Below are positions 27,824-37,702 of a stretch of 64,000 nt of DNA, piece after piece. The stretch comes from Donghicola eburneus (GTDB taxonomy: Bacteria; Pseudomonadota; Alphaproteobacteria; Rhodobacterales; Rhodobacteraceae), in NCBI RefSeq assembly GCF_900115865.1, contig NZ_FOXY01000004.1, positions 358,210 to 422,209 of the forward strand, read 5' to 3'. A program made the translations under genes and the position numbers. Positions within the stretch are counted from its first letter, which is position 1. Each line of letters begins with the position of its first letter. Under the pieces are notes generated by a model. That model was not told the origin of the DNA. It saw only the letters and a list, made by a program, of their open reading frames with translations, and did not search any database.

Positions 27824-29179
27824 ATGAAAGCCATCCTGTCCCCATTGGGCCTGACCTTCGGATTATTTGCCACGACCGCGTTGGCGCAAGCTGACGACGT
27901 GACCACCTTTACCCTTGATAATGGGATGGACGTTGTTGTGATCGAAGATCACCGCTCGTCCGCCCTGACCAATATGGTTTGGTACAAAGTTGGTGCCGCA
28001 GACGAGCCAGCAGGCAAGTCTGGCATTGCGCACTTCCTTGAACATCTCATGTTCAAGGGGACCAAGGACATGGAAGCTGGCGAATTCTCGGCCACTGTGG
28101 CGGCGAATGGTGGCACAGACAACGCTTTCACCTCTCAGGATTACACGGCGTACTACCAGAATGTGGCGGCAGACCGCTTGGACCTGATGCTGGGGATGGA
28201 GGCGGACCGCATGGTCAATCTGCGCATGACCGAGGCAGAGGTTTTGACCGAGCGTGACGTGATTCTCGAAGAGCGGAATATGCGTATTGAGAACAGCCCG
28301 CAGGCTCTGTTCTCTGAGCAAGCCGACGCGGCCCAGTACCTCAATCACGCCTATGGGATCCCCGTCATTGGCTGGCGCCAAGAGATGGAGGGTCTGACCC
28401 AAGAGGATGCGCTGTCCTTCTACCACCAGTACTATGCGCCGAATAATGCGATTCTTGTTGTCGCGGGTGATGTCGTTCCATCGGACGTCCGCGATTTGGC
28501 AGAGAAGCATTTTGGTGATCTGGAGCCGAACCCCGAACTTGGCCCCCGCATGCGCCCGCAAGAGCCCCCACAGCGTGCGGAGCGACGCCTTAGCTTTAGT
28601 GATCCGCGCATCAGTCAGCCCTACATGATCCGCAGCTATCTGGCGCCCGAACGGGACAGTGGCGACCAGCGAGAGGCGGCGGCTCTAACGCTGCTGTCGA
28701 ACCTGCTAGGGGGAGATGGCGCCACGTCGTATCTGGCGACCAAACTTCAGTTCGATACCCAGACCGCCGTATACACCAGCGCGTCGTATTCTGGGGCCAC
28801 ACTGGATGATACCAAATTCACCTTTGTCGTTGTGCCCGCTCCGGATGTGGAGTTGTCCGAGGCTGAAGCGGCTATGGATGACGCTATCCAGGCCTTTATC
28901 GCCGAGGGACCAGACCCAGACGATCTAGAACGGATCAAGACACAGTTCCGCGCGTCCGAGATTTACGCAATGGACAGCACCAGCACCCGCGCGAACCGCT
29001 ATGGGGCAGCCCTGTCGATCGGCTTGACCGTCGAGGACGTGCAAAACTGGGTGCCGACGGTGCTCGACATCACCGAAGAAGAGATCATCGAAGTGGCGAA
29101 ATCCGTGCTCGAGCGCAGCAGTTCCGTCACCGGTTATGTGACGGCGGGGAATACCCCTGAAGCCGGAACAGAGGGTTAA
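27824..29179 (+). CDS. M16 family zinc metallopeptidase, catalytic member
   Basis: 451 aa with a signal peptide (LTFGLFATTALAQA), so periplasmic or exported. The inverted zinc motif HFLEH lies at residues 70-74, with the distal Glu in the following helix (Glu residues of ILEERNMRIEN). The start ATG has GGGAG 6 nt upstream. It forms a gene pair with the following member, which lacks the zinc site; such pairs act as heterodimers in the mitochondrial processing peptidase and related bacterial enzymes. Confidence 0.93.
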   Translation: MKAILSPLGLTFGLFATTALAQADDVTTFTLDNGMDVVVIEDHRSSALTNMVWYKVGAADEPAGKSGIAHFLEHLMFKGTKDMEAGEFSATVAANGGTDNAFTSQDYTAYYQNVAADRLDLMLGMEADRMVNLRMTEAEVLTERDVILEERNMRIENSPQALFSEQADAAQYLNHAYGIPVIGWRQEMEGLTQEDALSFYHQYYAPNNAILVVAGDVVPSDVRDLAEKHFGDLEPNPELGPRMRPQEPPQRAERRLSFSDPRISQPYMIRSYLAPERDSGDQREAAALTLLSNLLGGDGATSYLATKLQFDTQTAVYTSASYSGATLDDTKFTFVVVPAPDVELSEAEAAMDDAIQAFIAEGPDPDDLERIKTQFRASEIYAMDSTSTRANRYGAALSIGLTVEDVQNWVPTVLDITEEEIIEVAKSVLERSSSVTGYVTAGNTPEAGTEG

Positions 29180-29181
29180 TC

Positions 29182-30480
29182 ATGAGATTCCTTATCGCAT
29201 TGTGTCTGGTCGCACTGTCGACCCTGCGCGCCACCGCTGCCGTGGACATCCAAGAAGTCGAGAGCCCGAATGGCATCAAAGCCTGGCTCGTCGAAGAGCA
29301 CTCCATCCCCTTTGTCGCACTGGAACTGCGGTTCCGTGGTGGTGGAAATCTGGACGCCGAAGGCAAGCGCGGGGCGACGAACCTGATGATGGGTCTGTTA
29401 GAAGAGGGCACCGGCGACATGGACGCCCGCGCTTTTGCAAGGGCTCGGGATACACTGGCCGCCTCTTATCGGTTTAACACCAACGCGGATTCGGTCTCGA
29501 TCTCGGCGCGGTTCCTAACCGAAAACAAAGAAGAGTCGATGGACCTGCTTCGTCAGGCGCTCGTCTCTCCCAGCTTCGACGAGACCGCAGTCGAGCGCGT
29601 GCGCCAGCAGGTGCTGACCGGCATTCGGAGCAGCCAAACAGATCCCAACGACATCGCCAGCCGCGCGTTTGCCGCCCAAGTTTATGGGGATCACCCCTAT
29701 GCGACGGAATTCGAAGGTACCGCCGAAAGTGTTGCAGCCCTAACCCGCGAAGATATCGTGCAGGCCCACCAGAATGCGCTAACCTTGGACCGCGTATATG
29801 TGTCTGCCGTGGGTGACATCACCGCCGAAGAACTGGGGCAAATGTTGGACGATCTGCTGACTGGTCTTCCGGAGAGTGGTCCAGAACTGCCGGGAGACGC
29901 GATCCTGACCTTTGACGGCGAAACAACTGTTGTGCCGTTCGAGACGCCGCAGTCGGTCGCGCTGTTTGCGCAGCCGGGGATGAAACGGGACGATCCTGAC
30001 TACTTTGCCGCGTACATCCTGAACCAAATCCTTGGTGGTTCGGGTTTTGACAGCCGCCTGATGACAGAAGTCCGCGAAAAGCGGGGCCTGACCTATGGCA
30101 TCGGCAGCTATCTTGTCCCGCGCGATCATGCCGAGCTTTGGGTGGGCCAAGTCGCATCGGGCAACGACCGTATGGCAGACGCGATCAGTGTCGTGCGCGA
30201 CGAGTGGGCCAAACTGGCGACCGAAGGCGTCACCGGAGAGGAGTTGGAGCAGGCCAAGACCTATTTGACTGGCGCCTATCCCCTGCGATTCGACAGCAAT
30301 GCCGCCATTGCACGGATCCTCGTGGGGATGCAGATGGATGATCTGCCGGTCTCCTACGTCGAGACCAGAAATGATCGGATGAACGCAGTGACGCTAGAGC
30401 AGATTAACCGCGTTGCCTCGGAGCTGATGCAGCCGGATAAGCTGACATTTAGCGTGGTTGGTCAGCCCGCGGGCCTATGA
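29182..30480 (+). CDS. M16 family peptidase-like protein, non-catalytic partner
   Basis: 432 aa with a signal peptide (LIALCLVALSTLRATAA). The position of HxxEH is occupied by NLMMGLLEEG, so zinc cannot be bound; the C-terminal half keeps the substrate-clamp motifs (GGSGFDSRLMTEVREKRGLTYGIGSY). It starts 2 nt after the catalytic partner ends, supporting a 1:1 heterodimer. Confidence 0.92.
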   Translation: MRFLIALCLVALSTLRATAAVDIQEVESPNGIKAWLVEEHSIPFVALELRFRGGGNLDAEGKRGATNLMMGLLEEGTGDMDARAFARARDTLAASYRFNTNADSVSISARFLTENKEESMDLLRQALVSPSFDETAVERVRQQVLTGIRSSQTDPNDIASRAFAAQVYGDHPYATEFEGTAESVAALTREDIVQAHQNALTLDRVYVSAVGDITAEELGQMLDDLLTGLPESGPELPGDAILTFDGETTVVPFETPQSVALFAQPGMKRDDPDYFAAYILNQILGGSGFDSRLMTEVREKRGLTYGIGSYLVPRDHAELWVGQVASGNDRMADAISVVRDEWAKLATEGVTGEELEQAKTYLTGAYPLRFDSNAAIARILVGMQMDDLPVSYVETRNDRMNAVTLEQINRVASELMQPDKLTFSVVGQPAGL

Positions 30481-30529
30481 TCTGCCCTAGAGATTCGTAA
30501 GATCGCGTGCTAAGTCTTGGGGTATGACC

Positions 30530-32431
30530 ATGAGCAGCCCCAAGATATCCACAGATCAGGCCTCTCGCCCTGTAATTCGTCAGCTTGACAGTGGCGCCAT
30601 CAACCGCATTGCCGCTGGCGAAGTTGTCGAGCGGCCTGCATCGGCCGTGAAGGAGCTGGTCGAGAACGCTGTCGACGCTGGCGCGCGCCGGATTGAAGTC
30701 TGTGTGGCCGATGGCGGCAAGACCTTGATACGCGTGACGGATGACGGCTGTGGCATGTCTGCAGAGGACTTGCCATTGGCGTTGTCGCGCCACGCCACCA
30801 GCAAGATCGACGGCTCTGATCTCTTGAATATTCACACCTTCGGTTTCCGAGGCGAGGCGCTGCCGTCCCTTGGCGCTGTTGGGCGGCTGACCATCACCTC
30901 GCGCCCGACGGGCGAGGACGCTGCGCAAATCACCGTCGCTGGCGGCGAGATGGGCCCTGTCAAACCAGCGGCCCTGACCAGCGGGACCGTGGTCGAGTTG
31001 CGGGACCTGTTTTACGCTACGCCTGCCCGCCTGAAATTCATGCGCAGCGACCGCGCCGAGTCCCAAGCGATCAGCGATGTGGTGAAACGCTTGGCGATGG
31101 CCGAGCCTTCTATCGGGTTTACCTTGCGCGATGTAACGGGTGGCGGTTCGGGGCGCGTGACCTTTCGCAGCGATCCCGAAACAGGCGATCTGTTCGACGC
31201 GCTTCGCGGGCGGTTGGCCGGAGTCCTTGGCGGAGAGTTCTCTGAAAATGCTCTGGCGATTGATGCCGAGCGCGAGGGCGTCCGCCTGACGGGCTACGCG
31301 GCCCTGCCCACCTATTCACGCGGCGCGGCTGTCTCACAGTATCTGTTCGTGAACGGGCGTCCTGTGCGGGACAAACAGCTCACCGGCGCATTGCGCGCTG
31401 CCTATATGGACTTTCTGTCCCGTGACCGACATCCCGCAGCTGTTCTGTTCGTCGATTGTGACCCGCAAAAGGTCGACGTGAACGTCCACCCTGCCAAGTC
31501 CGAGGTTCGGTTCCGCGACCCCGGTCTGGTGCGCGGATTAATCGTCTCGTCCTTGCGCCATGCTTTGGCCGAGGCTGGGCATCGCGCGTCCAGCACCGTG
31601 TCGGGCGCTACCTTGGGGGCGATGCGAACCGAGCCGACCCAGCCGCGTGTGTTTCAATACCAGATGGATCGGCCGTCTGCTGCCGCGCGCAGTGCCAGCT
31701 ACATGGGACAGGCCCCTGCGATCCAGCCTGTCCCGCCGCGTGACACTGGCTTTGCCGAGTTTTCGACCGCCTATAGCGGGCGCGTCGTGGAAACCCCGCC
31801 TGTCCCTGATACGCGTCCCGAACCTGAAACCGAAGCGCCGGAACCCGCGCATTTGCCCTTGGGTGTCGCACGCGGCCAGGTGCACGAGAACTACATCATC
31901 GCGCAGACCCAAGACGGTATGGTGATCGTCGATCAGCATGCCGCTCACGAACGTCTGGTCTACGAAAAACTGAAAAAGCAGATGGCTGAAAATGGCGTCG
32001 CGGCCCAAGCCCTGCTTATCCCTGAAGTGGTGGATCTGTCCGAGGGCGACAGCGCGCGGTTGCTAGAACACGCGGATGATCTGGCGCGCATGGGGCTGAG
32101 CATTGAACCCTTTGGCGCTGGTGCTGTCGCAGTCCGCGAGACCCCAGCGATCCTCGGAAATGTAGACGCCAAAGCGATGGTTCTCGACATCTTGGACGAG
32201 TTGTCTGATCAGGGCGAAAGCCTGTCCCTGCAGGCGCGGCTCGAGGCAATCCTGTCCCGCGTCGCCTGCCATGGCTCAATCCGATCCGGCCGCCGTATGC
32301 GCGCCGAAGAAATGGATGCACTTCTGCGCGAGATGGAGACCACGCCTCATTCAGGTCAGTGCAACCATGGCCGCCCCACCTACGTGGAGCTAAAACTCTC
32401 TGACATCGAAAGGCTGTTCGGGCGCACATGA
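30530..32431 (+). CDS. mutL: DNA mismatch repair protein MutL
   Basis: Links MutS mismatch recognition to strand removal. 633 aa from ATG 30530, with GGGG 7 nt upstream; ATG 30524 is an alternative. The GHKL ATPase part has [39 protein letters not shown] and GFRGEAL. The C-terminal dimerisation domain carries the endonuclease-type DQHAAHERL and the zinc-related [11 protein letters not shown] and GQCNHGRPT motifs, so nuclease activity is likely, in line with the absence of MutH in alphaproteobacteria. Confidence 0.97.
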   Translation: MSSPKISTDQASRPVIRQLDSGAINRIAAGEVVERPASAVKELVENAVDAGARRIEVCVADGGKTLIRVTDDGCGMSAEDLPLALSRHATSKIDGSDLLNIHTFGFRGEALPSLGAVGRLTITSRPTGEDAAQITVAGGEMGPVKPAALTSGTVVELRDLFYATPARLKFMRSDRAESQAISDVVKRLAMAEPSIGFTLRDVTGGGSGRVTFRSDPETGDLFDALRGRLAGVLGGEFSENALAIDAEREGVRLTGYAALPTYSRGAAVSQYLFVNGRPVRDKQLTGALRAAYMDFLSRDRHPAAVLFVDCDPQKVDVNVHPAKSEVRFRDPGLVRGLIVSSLRHALAEAGHRASSTVSGATLGAMRTEPTQPRVFQYQMDRPSAAARSASYMGQAPAIQPVPPRDTGFAEFSTAYSGRVVETPPVPDTRPEPETEAPEPAHLPLGVARGQVHENYIIAQTQDGMVIVDQHAAHERLVYEKLKKQMAENGVAAQALLIPEVVDLSEGDSARLLEHADDLARMGLSIEPFGAGAVAVRETPAILGNVDAKAMVLDILDELSDQGESLSLQARLEAILSRVACHGSIRSGRRMRAEEMDALLREMETTPHSGQCNHGRPTYVELKLSDIERLFGRT

Positions 32432-33591
32432 CCGACGACACCGCACTTACTTTGACCCTTCAGAATCCTTTGGTTCTGGGTGCCCTCATCCTTGGTGGGT
32501 TGGTGCTGCTTATGCTGTTCGCGGTCATGCGCTCTGCTGGGAAGTCTGCCCAGATGATGGAGCCGATGGCGCGTCAGATGTGGGCGTTGGACCAGCGCGT
32601 TCAGTCTCTTTCTGATGGTCAGCAGCAATTGGCGGGGGGATTGAACCATGTGTCAGAGGCGCAGGCCTCTAGTCAAAAGCACATGCTACAACTGATGGAG
32701 CAGCGTCTGGCGACGGTGACCGAGCAGATGAATGTCAACCTGCATGGTTCAGCGCAGCGGACGGCAAAGTCGCTGGGGGAGTTGCAGCAGAGGCTCGTTG
32801 CGATCGACAAGGCGCAAGAGAACATCACCAAACTGTCGGGAGATGTCCTGAGCCTTCAGGATATTCTGTCGAATAAACAGACCCGTGGTGCATTCGGCGA
32901 GATCCAGTTGAACGACATTGTGGGCAAGGCGTTGCCGTCGGACAGCTACGCGCTGCAGCACACGCTGTCTAACGGGCGCAGGGCGGACTGTTTGATCCAC
33001 TTGCCCAATCCGCCGGGTCCAATCGTCATCGACAGTAAATTTCCGCTCGAGGCTTACGAGGCGCTGCGCAAGGCCGACACGCAGGCCCTGTTGAACGAAG
33101 CAGCGCGGATGCTGCGCCAGTCGGTGCGCAACCATATCAAGGCCATTTCCGAGAAATACATCCTAGAGGGCGAGACCGCTGACGGCGCGATCATGTTCCT
33201 ACCGTCCGAGGCTGTTTATGCCGAGCTGCACGCCAATTTCCCCGAACTGGTGCGCGAAGGGTTTGAAAAGCGGGTTTGGATCGTGTCTCCGACCACTTGC
33301 ATGGCAACCCTGAACACCATGCGTGCGATCCTCAAGGATGCGCGGATGAGAGAGCAGGCGGGTGCCATTCGCAAAGAGTTGGGTCTGCTTTATTCCGACG
33401 TGGACCGTTTGGGTTCACGCGTCGAAAATCTGGACCGGCATTTCAATCAGGCGGCCAAGGATATCTCTGAAATCAAGATTAGTGCTGAAAAGGCAGGCAA
33501 ACGCGCTCGTCGACTGGATAATTTCGATTTCGAAGAACTTGCGCCAGAAACCGCCGATCAGTTAGCCATCAATACGCAAAAAACTGTCTAA
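32428..33591 (+). CDS. rmuC: DNA recombination protein RmuC
   Basis: Member of the PD-(D/E)XK-like RmuC family, implicated in limiting inversions and rearrangements. 387 aa: an N-terminal membrane segment ([18 protein letters not shown]), a coiled-coil region to about residue 140, then the nuclease-like domain ([46 protein letters not shown]). The start overlaps the mutL stop by 4 bp, a genome-maintenance pairing. Confidence 0.93.
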   Translation: MTDDTALTLTLQNPLVLGALILGGLVLLMLFAVMRSAGKSAQMMEPMARQMWALDQRVQSLSDGQQQLAGGLNHVSEAQASSQKHMLQLMEQRLATVTEQMNVNLHGSAQRTAKSLGELQQRLVAIDKAQENITKLSGDVLSLQDILSNKQTRGAFGEIQLNDIVGKALPSDSYALQHTLSNGRRADCLIHLPNPPGPIVIDSKFPLEAYEALRKADTQALLNEAARMLRQSVRNHIKAISEKYILEGETADGAIMFLPSEAVYAELHANFPELVREGFEKRVWIVSPTTCMATLNTMRAILKDARMREQAGAIRKELGLLYSDVDRLGSRVENLDRHFNQAAKDISEIKISAEKAGKRARRLDNFDFEELAPETADQLAINTQKTV

Positions 33592-33720
33592 ATCCGCCGA
33601 TCGTTCGACGCGCGAACAATTCAGGGGTGACGCAACCGCAATTTCTGTGTTTCTTCCCCGCAATTCTGCCGAAGACGTGCCTTAGCGCGCAGTGGCGACC
33701 TTGGGACGATAGTGGAAGAC

Positions 33721-34209
33721 ATGATGAAGCGCACCCTCACCTGTGTGGCCTTTGGCCTATTCGTATTGACCAGTGCTTGCAGTCAGATGGCGCAGCCGGA
33801 CCCCGATGTGAAACCGCTCGCATTTGCCGACTATGCCGCGCCCCTTTACCCGAACGAAACACCGGAACTCCGGTCTCTCATTCTGAAATACGCAGAAGAA
33901 TACCAAATTCCCCCGACGCTGATCCAACGCGTCGTAATCCGCGAAAGCACTCACCGCCCGGGTGCGCGCAATGGCCCCTACTACGGCCTGATGCAGATCC
34001 TGCCCGCCACGGCCCGCAGCATGGGCTTCAAAGGCGAACCGACGGATCTTTTGGATGCGGAAACCAATCTGAAGTACGCGGGCAAGTACCTGCGCGGTGC
34101 CTATCTGGTGGCAGATGGCAACGAAAAAGAAGCCGTCATGCACTACGCACGCGGCTACTACTATGCGGCCAAAGCCAAAGGTCTGCTGGACGAAACAGGG
34201 CTGCGTTAA
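33721..34209 (+). CDS. Lipoprotein lytic transglycosylase
   Basis: 162 aa. Lipobox LTSAC near residue 20. The SLT-type domain has the catalytic Glu in VVIRESTHRPGARN, then YYGLMQILPATARSMGF and NLKYAGKYLRGAY, and ends YARGYYYAAKAKG. It cleaves the MurNAc-GlcNAc bond of peptidoglycan, tethered to a membrane. A start at ATG 33721 or the adjacent ATG 33724 is possible. The stop codon lies in the loop of the terminator. Confidence 0.92.
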   Translation: MMKRTLTCVAFGLFVLTSACSQMAQPDPDVKPLAFADYAAPLYPNETPELRSLILKYAEEYQIPPTLIQRVVIRESTHRPGARNGPYYGLMQILPATARSMGFKGEPTDLLDAETNLKYAGKYLRGAYLVADGNEKEAVMHYARGYYYAAKAKGLLDETGLR

Positions 34210-34222
34210 GCAGCCCTTTTTT
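34198..34222 (+). terminator. Rho-independent terminator overlapping the transglycosylase stop
   Basis: GGGCTGC-GTTAA-GCAGCCC followed by six T. The TAA stop of the transglycosylase gene forms part of the loop. It lies 12 nt from the convergent chrR stop. Confidence 0.9.
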
Positions 34223-34233
34223 CTTGCCTGAGT

Positions 34234-34890
34234 TTAGATGCGTAGAAACGGCTGCGCGAGCCGCGGCAGCAAGCTGCGGAACCGAAGCGGTGCGTCGGTC
34301 GCGGCCAGACAGATACAATCCTCGCCGATATCCGCAACAGGGGTGTGGAACAGGTCCTCGTCCGCAACTTCAATGTCACCGGGACCAAAGTGATCGGTTT
34401 CGTCCTGAAACGCACCCTGCAGCACCAAGGTCAGCTCGGTCCCGCGATGCCCATGATCCGGCACAGCGCATCCTGCAGGAATGTAGAGCAGGCGCGCGGT
34501 TGCATCCTTTTCGGTTGGGATAATCGCTTGCTTTACGCCCATGCCGATCGACCGCCACTTCACGCTTTCCAGGTCGCCGCCAACAAAATCCTGCACCGGA
34601 CCGGGCAAAACACCCTTTTTGCGAGGTTTTGGAGCGGATAGTTTCGGCGCGCCTTCGATCAGGCGCATGGTCGCAGCAAAGCTGTCATCGGACAGCTCGG
34701 CGGTATCCAAATCCTCGATCAAGGCTCCGCCGGTTGCATCAAAACTCTCGGCTGCAGCACGGCAGGCGTCGCACATCGAAAGATGGGCGGCAACAATCAG
34801 GTCAAAGGCCTCGGGCAGGGTTCCTGCAGAGTAGGCCATCAACAGTTGGTCGGTCAGGTGGTGTTTAATATCGCGCATCATCACAGTCAC
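34234..34890 (-). CDS. chrR: Zinc anti-sigma factor ChrR
   Basis: Binds RpoE and releases it on singlet oxygen stress. 218 aa from a GTG overlapping the rpoE stop (GTGA). The N-terminal anti-sigma domain has the zinc set around HLTDQ and HLSMCDAC (His-x3-Cys-x2-Cys); the C-terminal cupin-like domain has VPDHGHRGTELTLVLQG and FHTPVADIGEDC. ATG 34881 is an alternative start. The ChrR cupin form, not just a short anti-sigma, marks the ECF11 group. Confidence 0.93.
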   Translation of the reverse strand: MTVMMRDIKHHLTDQLLMAYSAGTLPEAFDLIVAAHLSMCDACRAAAESFDATGGALIEDLDTAELSDDSFAATMRLIEGAPKLSAPKPRKKGVLPGPVQDFVGGDLESVKWRSIGMGVKQAIIPTEKDATARLLYIPAGCAVPDHGHRGTELTLVLQGAFQDETDHFGPGDIEVADEDLFHTPVADIGEDCICLAATDAPLRFRSLLPRLAQPFLRI

Positions 34891-35534
34891 TTCATCTGGT
34901 GGCGCAAGCGGTCCAGCGCCAACCGTATCCTAGATTTGATCGTGCCCAAGGGCAGACCCGTTTCCTCGGCGATTTCACTGTGAGTAAGATCGCCAAAGTA
35001 GGCTTTCTCGACCAGCTGCCGTTGTTTTTCTGGTAGAGCGCGGATTGCCTCTCCCAGTCTTTGTGTCTCTTGCTGCATTGCGAAGGTGTCTTCGGCGTCG
35101 GGCTCGGCCTCTGGTCCCCAAGGCAGATCCTCGGGTTCGGGGCGGCGCCGTTTGCGCAGCATGTCAATTTTGCGGTTCCGTGCGATCGTATAGATCCACG
35201 TGGAAACCGAGGCCCGCGAGGGGTCGAACATCTCTGACTTGCGCCAGATCGTGGCCATCACCTCTTGGGTGCATTCCTCGGCCAAGGCTTCGTCCGCGCC
35301 GGACTTGATCAAAAACCCCTTCACCCGGGGGGCGAAGTGGGCAAACAGCTCTTTAAAAGCTGCCTGGTCCTGAGCACGGATGCGATGGATATGGTCTGTC
35401 CAGTCCTGTGCGGGCTGTTGTGGGGCGTCGGGCACTGCGGCGTCTTTCAGGCGTGGAGAGCGTACGTCACCCTCCATAACACGACGCTTCGCGGGTGCTG
35501 GCAACCTGTTTTCCGAAATATCCAACCGTTCCAT
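34887..35534 (-). CDS. rpoE: ECF sigma factor RpoE (ECF11 type, ChrR partner)
   Basis: Directs RNA polymerase to singlet-oxygen-response promoters. Region 2 contains LAEECTQEVMATIWRK and STWIYTIARNRKIDMLRKRR; region 4 contains LPEKQRQLVEKAYFGDLTHSEI and LPLGTIKSRIRLALDRLR. The start is uncertain: the given ATG (MERLDISENR) has AGGA 9 nt upstream, but similarity as I know it starts near QDWTDHIH, so ATG 35477 (MEGDVRSP) is a serious alternative. A candidate self-regulated promoter lies directly upstream. Confidence 0.92.
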   Translation of the reverse strand: MERLDISENRLPAPAKRRVMEGDVRSPRLKDAAVPDAPQQPAQDWTDHIHRIRAQDQAAFKELFAHFAPRVKGFLIKSGADEALAEECTQEVMATIWRKSEMFDPSRASVSTWIYTIARNRKIDMLRKRRRPEPEDLPWGPEAEPDAEDTFAMQQETQRLGEAIRALPEKQRQLVEKAYFGDLTHSEIAEETGLPLGTIKSRIRLALDRLRHQMK

Positions 35535-35544
35535 CAACATGCAT

Positions 35545-35574
35545 CCTATACGCATCAATAAAACGTTTGGATCA
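35545..35574 (-). promoter_or_regulatory. Candidate ECF11 promoter of rpoE-chrR
   Basis: On the minus strand: TGATCC (35569-35574), a 16-nt spacer, then CGTATA (35547-35552), running on as CGTATAGG. TGATCC is the -35 element known for R. sphaeroides sigma-E promoters. Autoregulation of rpoE fits. Confidence 0.65.
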
Positions 35575-35590
35575 CCTCAGATTATTTTTT

Positions 35591-35618
35591 TCATCCGTCC
35601 GCGTCTGACCAGCGTAAC
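35591..35618 (+). promoter_or_regulatory. Candidate ECF11 promoter of the divergent operon
   Basis: On the plus strand: TCATCC (35591-35596), 16 nt, CGTAAC (35613-35618). It has the same spacing as the rpoE promoter with one mismatch in the -35 element, and it lies 30 nt before the amine oxidase start codon. Confidence 0.55.
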
Positions 35619-35648
35619 AGAGAATAGAAAAACAGGAGTCACACACTA

Positions 35649-36950
35649 ATGCCCTTCGAGACATCGTCCTCTATCGCACGCAAGATCGCCGTTATTGGTG
35701 GTGGCATTTCCGGGATGGGGGCAGCCTATTCATTGGCCGAGGACCATAATGTGACCCTGTTCGAGGCCGAGCCCCGTCTCGGCGGGCATGCGCGTACTGT
35801 TATGGCGGGTAAAAACGGGGATCAGCCCGTTGATACGGGCTTTATCGTGTTTAACCACGTGAACTACCCGAACATGGTCGAGCTGTTCGAGCGTCTGGAT
35901 GTGCCCACAGTAAAAAGCGACATGAGCTTTGGCGCTTCTATCGATGGCGGGTGGCTGGAATATGGCTTCGGGTCGGTAAATGCGACGTTTGCGCAGCGGC
36001 GCAACCTGATGCGGCCGAAGTATCTGGGAATGATCCGCGACATTTTCCGATTCAACAAATCGGCGGTCGAGGCAGCTGAAAATCTACCGGACGCCACGAT
36101 TGGCGAGCTTCTGGATTATCTGCAACTCGGCGAGTGGTTCCGCAAATATTACCTCGCGCCGTTGTCCGGTGCGATCTGGTCTACGCCGGTCGATGAAATT
36201 CTGGATTTCCCCGCGCAGGCGATGATTACCTTTTTGGAGAACCACGCGCTCTTGAGCCACACAGGACAGCACCAATGGTACACCGTGCAGGGCGGGTCCA
36301 TTCAATACGTGACGCGCCTGAAAGCGGCGTTGCAGCGCAAAGGGGTCGAGCTACGCATCGGATCGCCGGTCCAAGGGGTGCGCCGTACCGCTGTTGGTCC
36401 GCAAGTTCGCAGCTCTGGCGGAGAGTGGGAGCAATTTGATGAGATTGTCTTTGCGACGCACTCTGACGTGTCGCTCGCTTTGCTCGAAGACCCGATGCCG
36501 CACGAGACCGATATCCTGAGCGCGGTGAAATACCAGCCGAACAAAATCGTGCTGCACGCGGATGCTTCGGTGATGCCCAAGCGTCGTCTTTGCTGGTCAT
36601 CATGGGTCTATACCGAAGATCGCGATGCCCCCAGTGACCGGATCGACTTGACCTACTGGATGAACTCACTTCAGCCGATCCCGATGGATGACCCGCATTT
36701 TGTGACGCTGAATTCGCGCCGTGCCATCCGCGAGGACCTGATCTACGACGAGGTTACCTTCATGCACCCCGTCTACGACATGGCAGCGTGGGATGCGCAA
36801 AAGAAGATGCCTTTGGTCAACGGCACAGCCAACACGTGGTTCTGCGGCGCTTGGATGAAGAATGGCTTCCACGAAGATGGGCTGTCCAGCGGTCTAGAAG
36901 TCGCTGACAGCCTGCGTCTGCGGGTCCGACAACAGGTGGCTGCCGAATGA
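35649..36950 (+). CDS. FAD-dependent amine oxidase-like protein, RpoE regulon type
   Basis: 433 aa. N-terminal FAD motif KIAVIGGGISGMGAAYSLA, then FEAEPRLGGHARTV and the C-terminal FAD contact FCGAWMKNGFHEDGLSSGLEVA. This is the NAD(P)-binding/amine oxidase family found first in the sigma-E-dependent operon of R. sphaeroides (RSP_1091 by memory), whose genes have been linked to ChrR turnover and fatty acid modification under singlet oxygen. The next gene overlaps it by 4 bp. AGGAG lies 10 nt upstream. Confidence 0.88.
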   Translation: MPFETSSSIARKIAVIGGGISGMGAAYSLAEDHNVTLFEAEPRLGGHARTVMAGKNGDQPVDTGFIVFNHVNYPNMVELFERLDVPTVKSDMSFGASIDGGWLEYGFGSVNATFAQRRNLMRPKYLGMIRDIFRFNKSAVEAAENLPDATIGELLDYLQLGEWFRKYYLAPLSGAIWSTPVDEILDFPAQAMITFLENHALLSHTGQHQWYTVQGGSIQYVTRLKAALQRKGVELRIGSPVQGVRRTAVGPQVRSSGGEWEQFDEIVFATHSDVSLALLEDPMPHETDILSAVKYQPNKIVLHADASVMPKRRLCWSSWVYTEDRDAPSDRIDLTYWMNSLQPIPMDDPHFVTLNSRRAIREDLIYDEVTFMHPVYDMAAWDAQKKMPLVNGTANTWFCGAWMKNGFHEDGLSSGLEVADSLRLRVRQQVAAE

Positions 36951-37702
36951 ATACGGTGGACCACATCGCGGGTTACACATGGCACGGGCGCAAGGGCGGC
37001 ATCGAGAACGCCTTTCGCTACAGCGTTGATTACGTGCTGTTGAACCCTGAGCAAGAGGTACAGCCACCACGCTTGTTTTCGCGCAATTCCGGCAACCTTT
37101 TTTCTTTGCAGGACAAGGATCATGGCGGCGCACCCAAAGATGGGCGCGGCGCGCCTTGGGCTCGGACCGTACTGCGAGACAATGGTGTAGAGGTCGACGG
37201 CGAAATTTTGCTTCTGACCCAGCCCCGTGTTCTGGGCCACGTGTTCAATCCGGTGAGTTTCTGGCTGTGCTACGACGCTGAACAAACCCTGCGCGTGGTG
37301 ATCGCGGAGGTCACAAATACCTTTGGCCAACGTCACAGCTATCTGTGCCACCACGATGACCTGTCCCCAATTGATCCCAGCGACAAGTTGGTCGCGCGCA
37401 AGATTTTCCACGTCTCTCCCTTCCAGCCGATCGCGGGCGAGTATCAGTTTCGCTTCGACATCCGAAGAGATCGGATCGGGATCTGGATTGACCTAACCCA
37501 TGACAAGGGTGGGCTGACGGCGACGTTGACGGGCAAACGGGCACCGCTCACGAACCGTTCCATTCTGAAGTCGGTGTTCCGCCGGCCCTTTGGCGCGCGG
37601 CGCGTTGTGTTTCTGATCCATTGGCAAGCGCTGAAGTTGTGGATCAAGCGCGCAGGATATCGACCCGCACCGGAGGCGCCCGAGTCAGAGGTCAGCCGGT
37701 GA
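36947..37702 (+). CDS. DUF1365 family protein
   Basis: 251 aa. Motifs HARKGGIENAFRYSVDYVL-like at the N-terminus (as GRKGGIENAFRYSVDYVL), LLTQPRVLGHVFNPVSFWLCYD and FHVSPFQPIAGEYQFRF identify DUF1365. The activity is not established to my knowledge; the family almost always follows the amine oxidase-like gene, so the two probably act on one substrate, likely lipid acyl chains. It overlaps both neighbours (ATGA and GTGA). Confidence 0.88.
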   Translation: MNTVDHIAGYTWHGRKGGIENAFRYSVDYVLLNPEQEVQPPRLFSRNSGNLFSLQDKDHGGAPKDGRGAPWARTVLRDNGVEVDGEILLLTQPRVLGHVFNPVSFWLCYDAEQTLRVVIAEVTNTFGQRHSYLCHHDDLSPIDPSDKLVARKIFHVSPFQPIAGEYQFRFDIRRDRIGIWIDLTHDKGGLTATLTGKRAPLTNRSILKSVFRRPFGARRVVFLIHWQALKLWIKRAGYRPAPEAPESEVSR

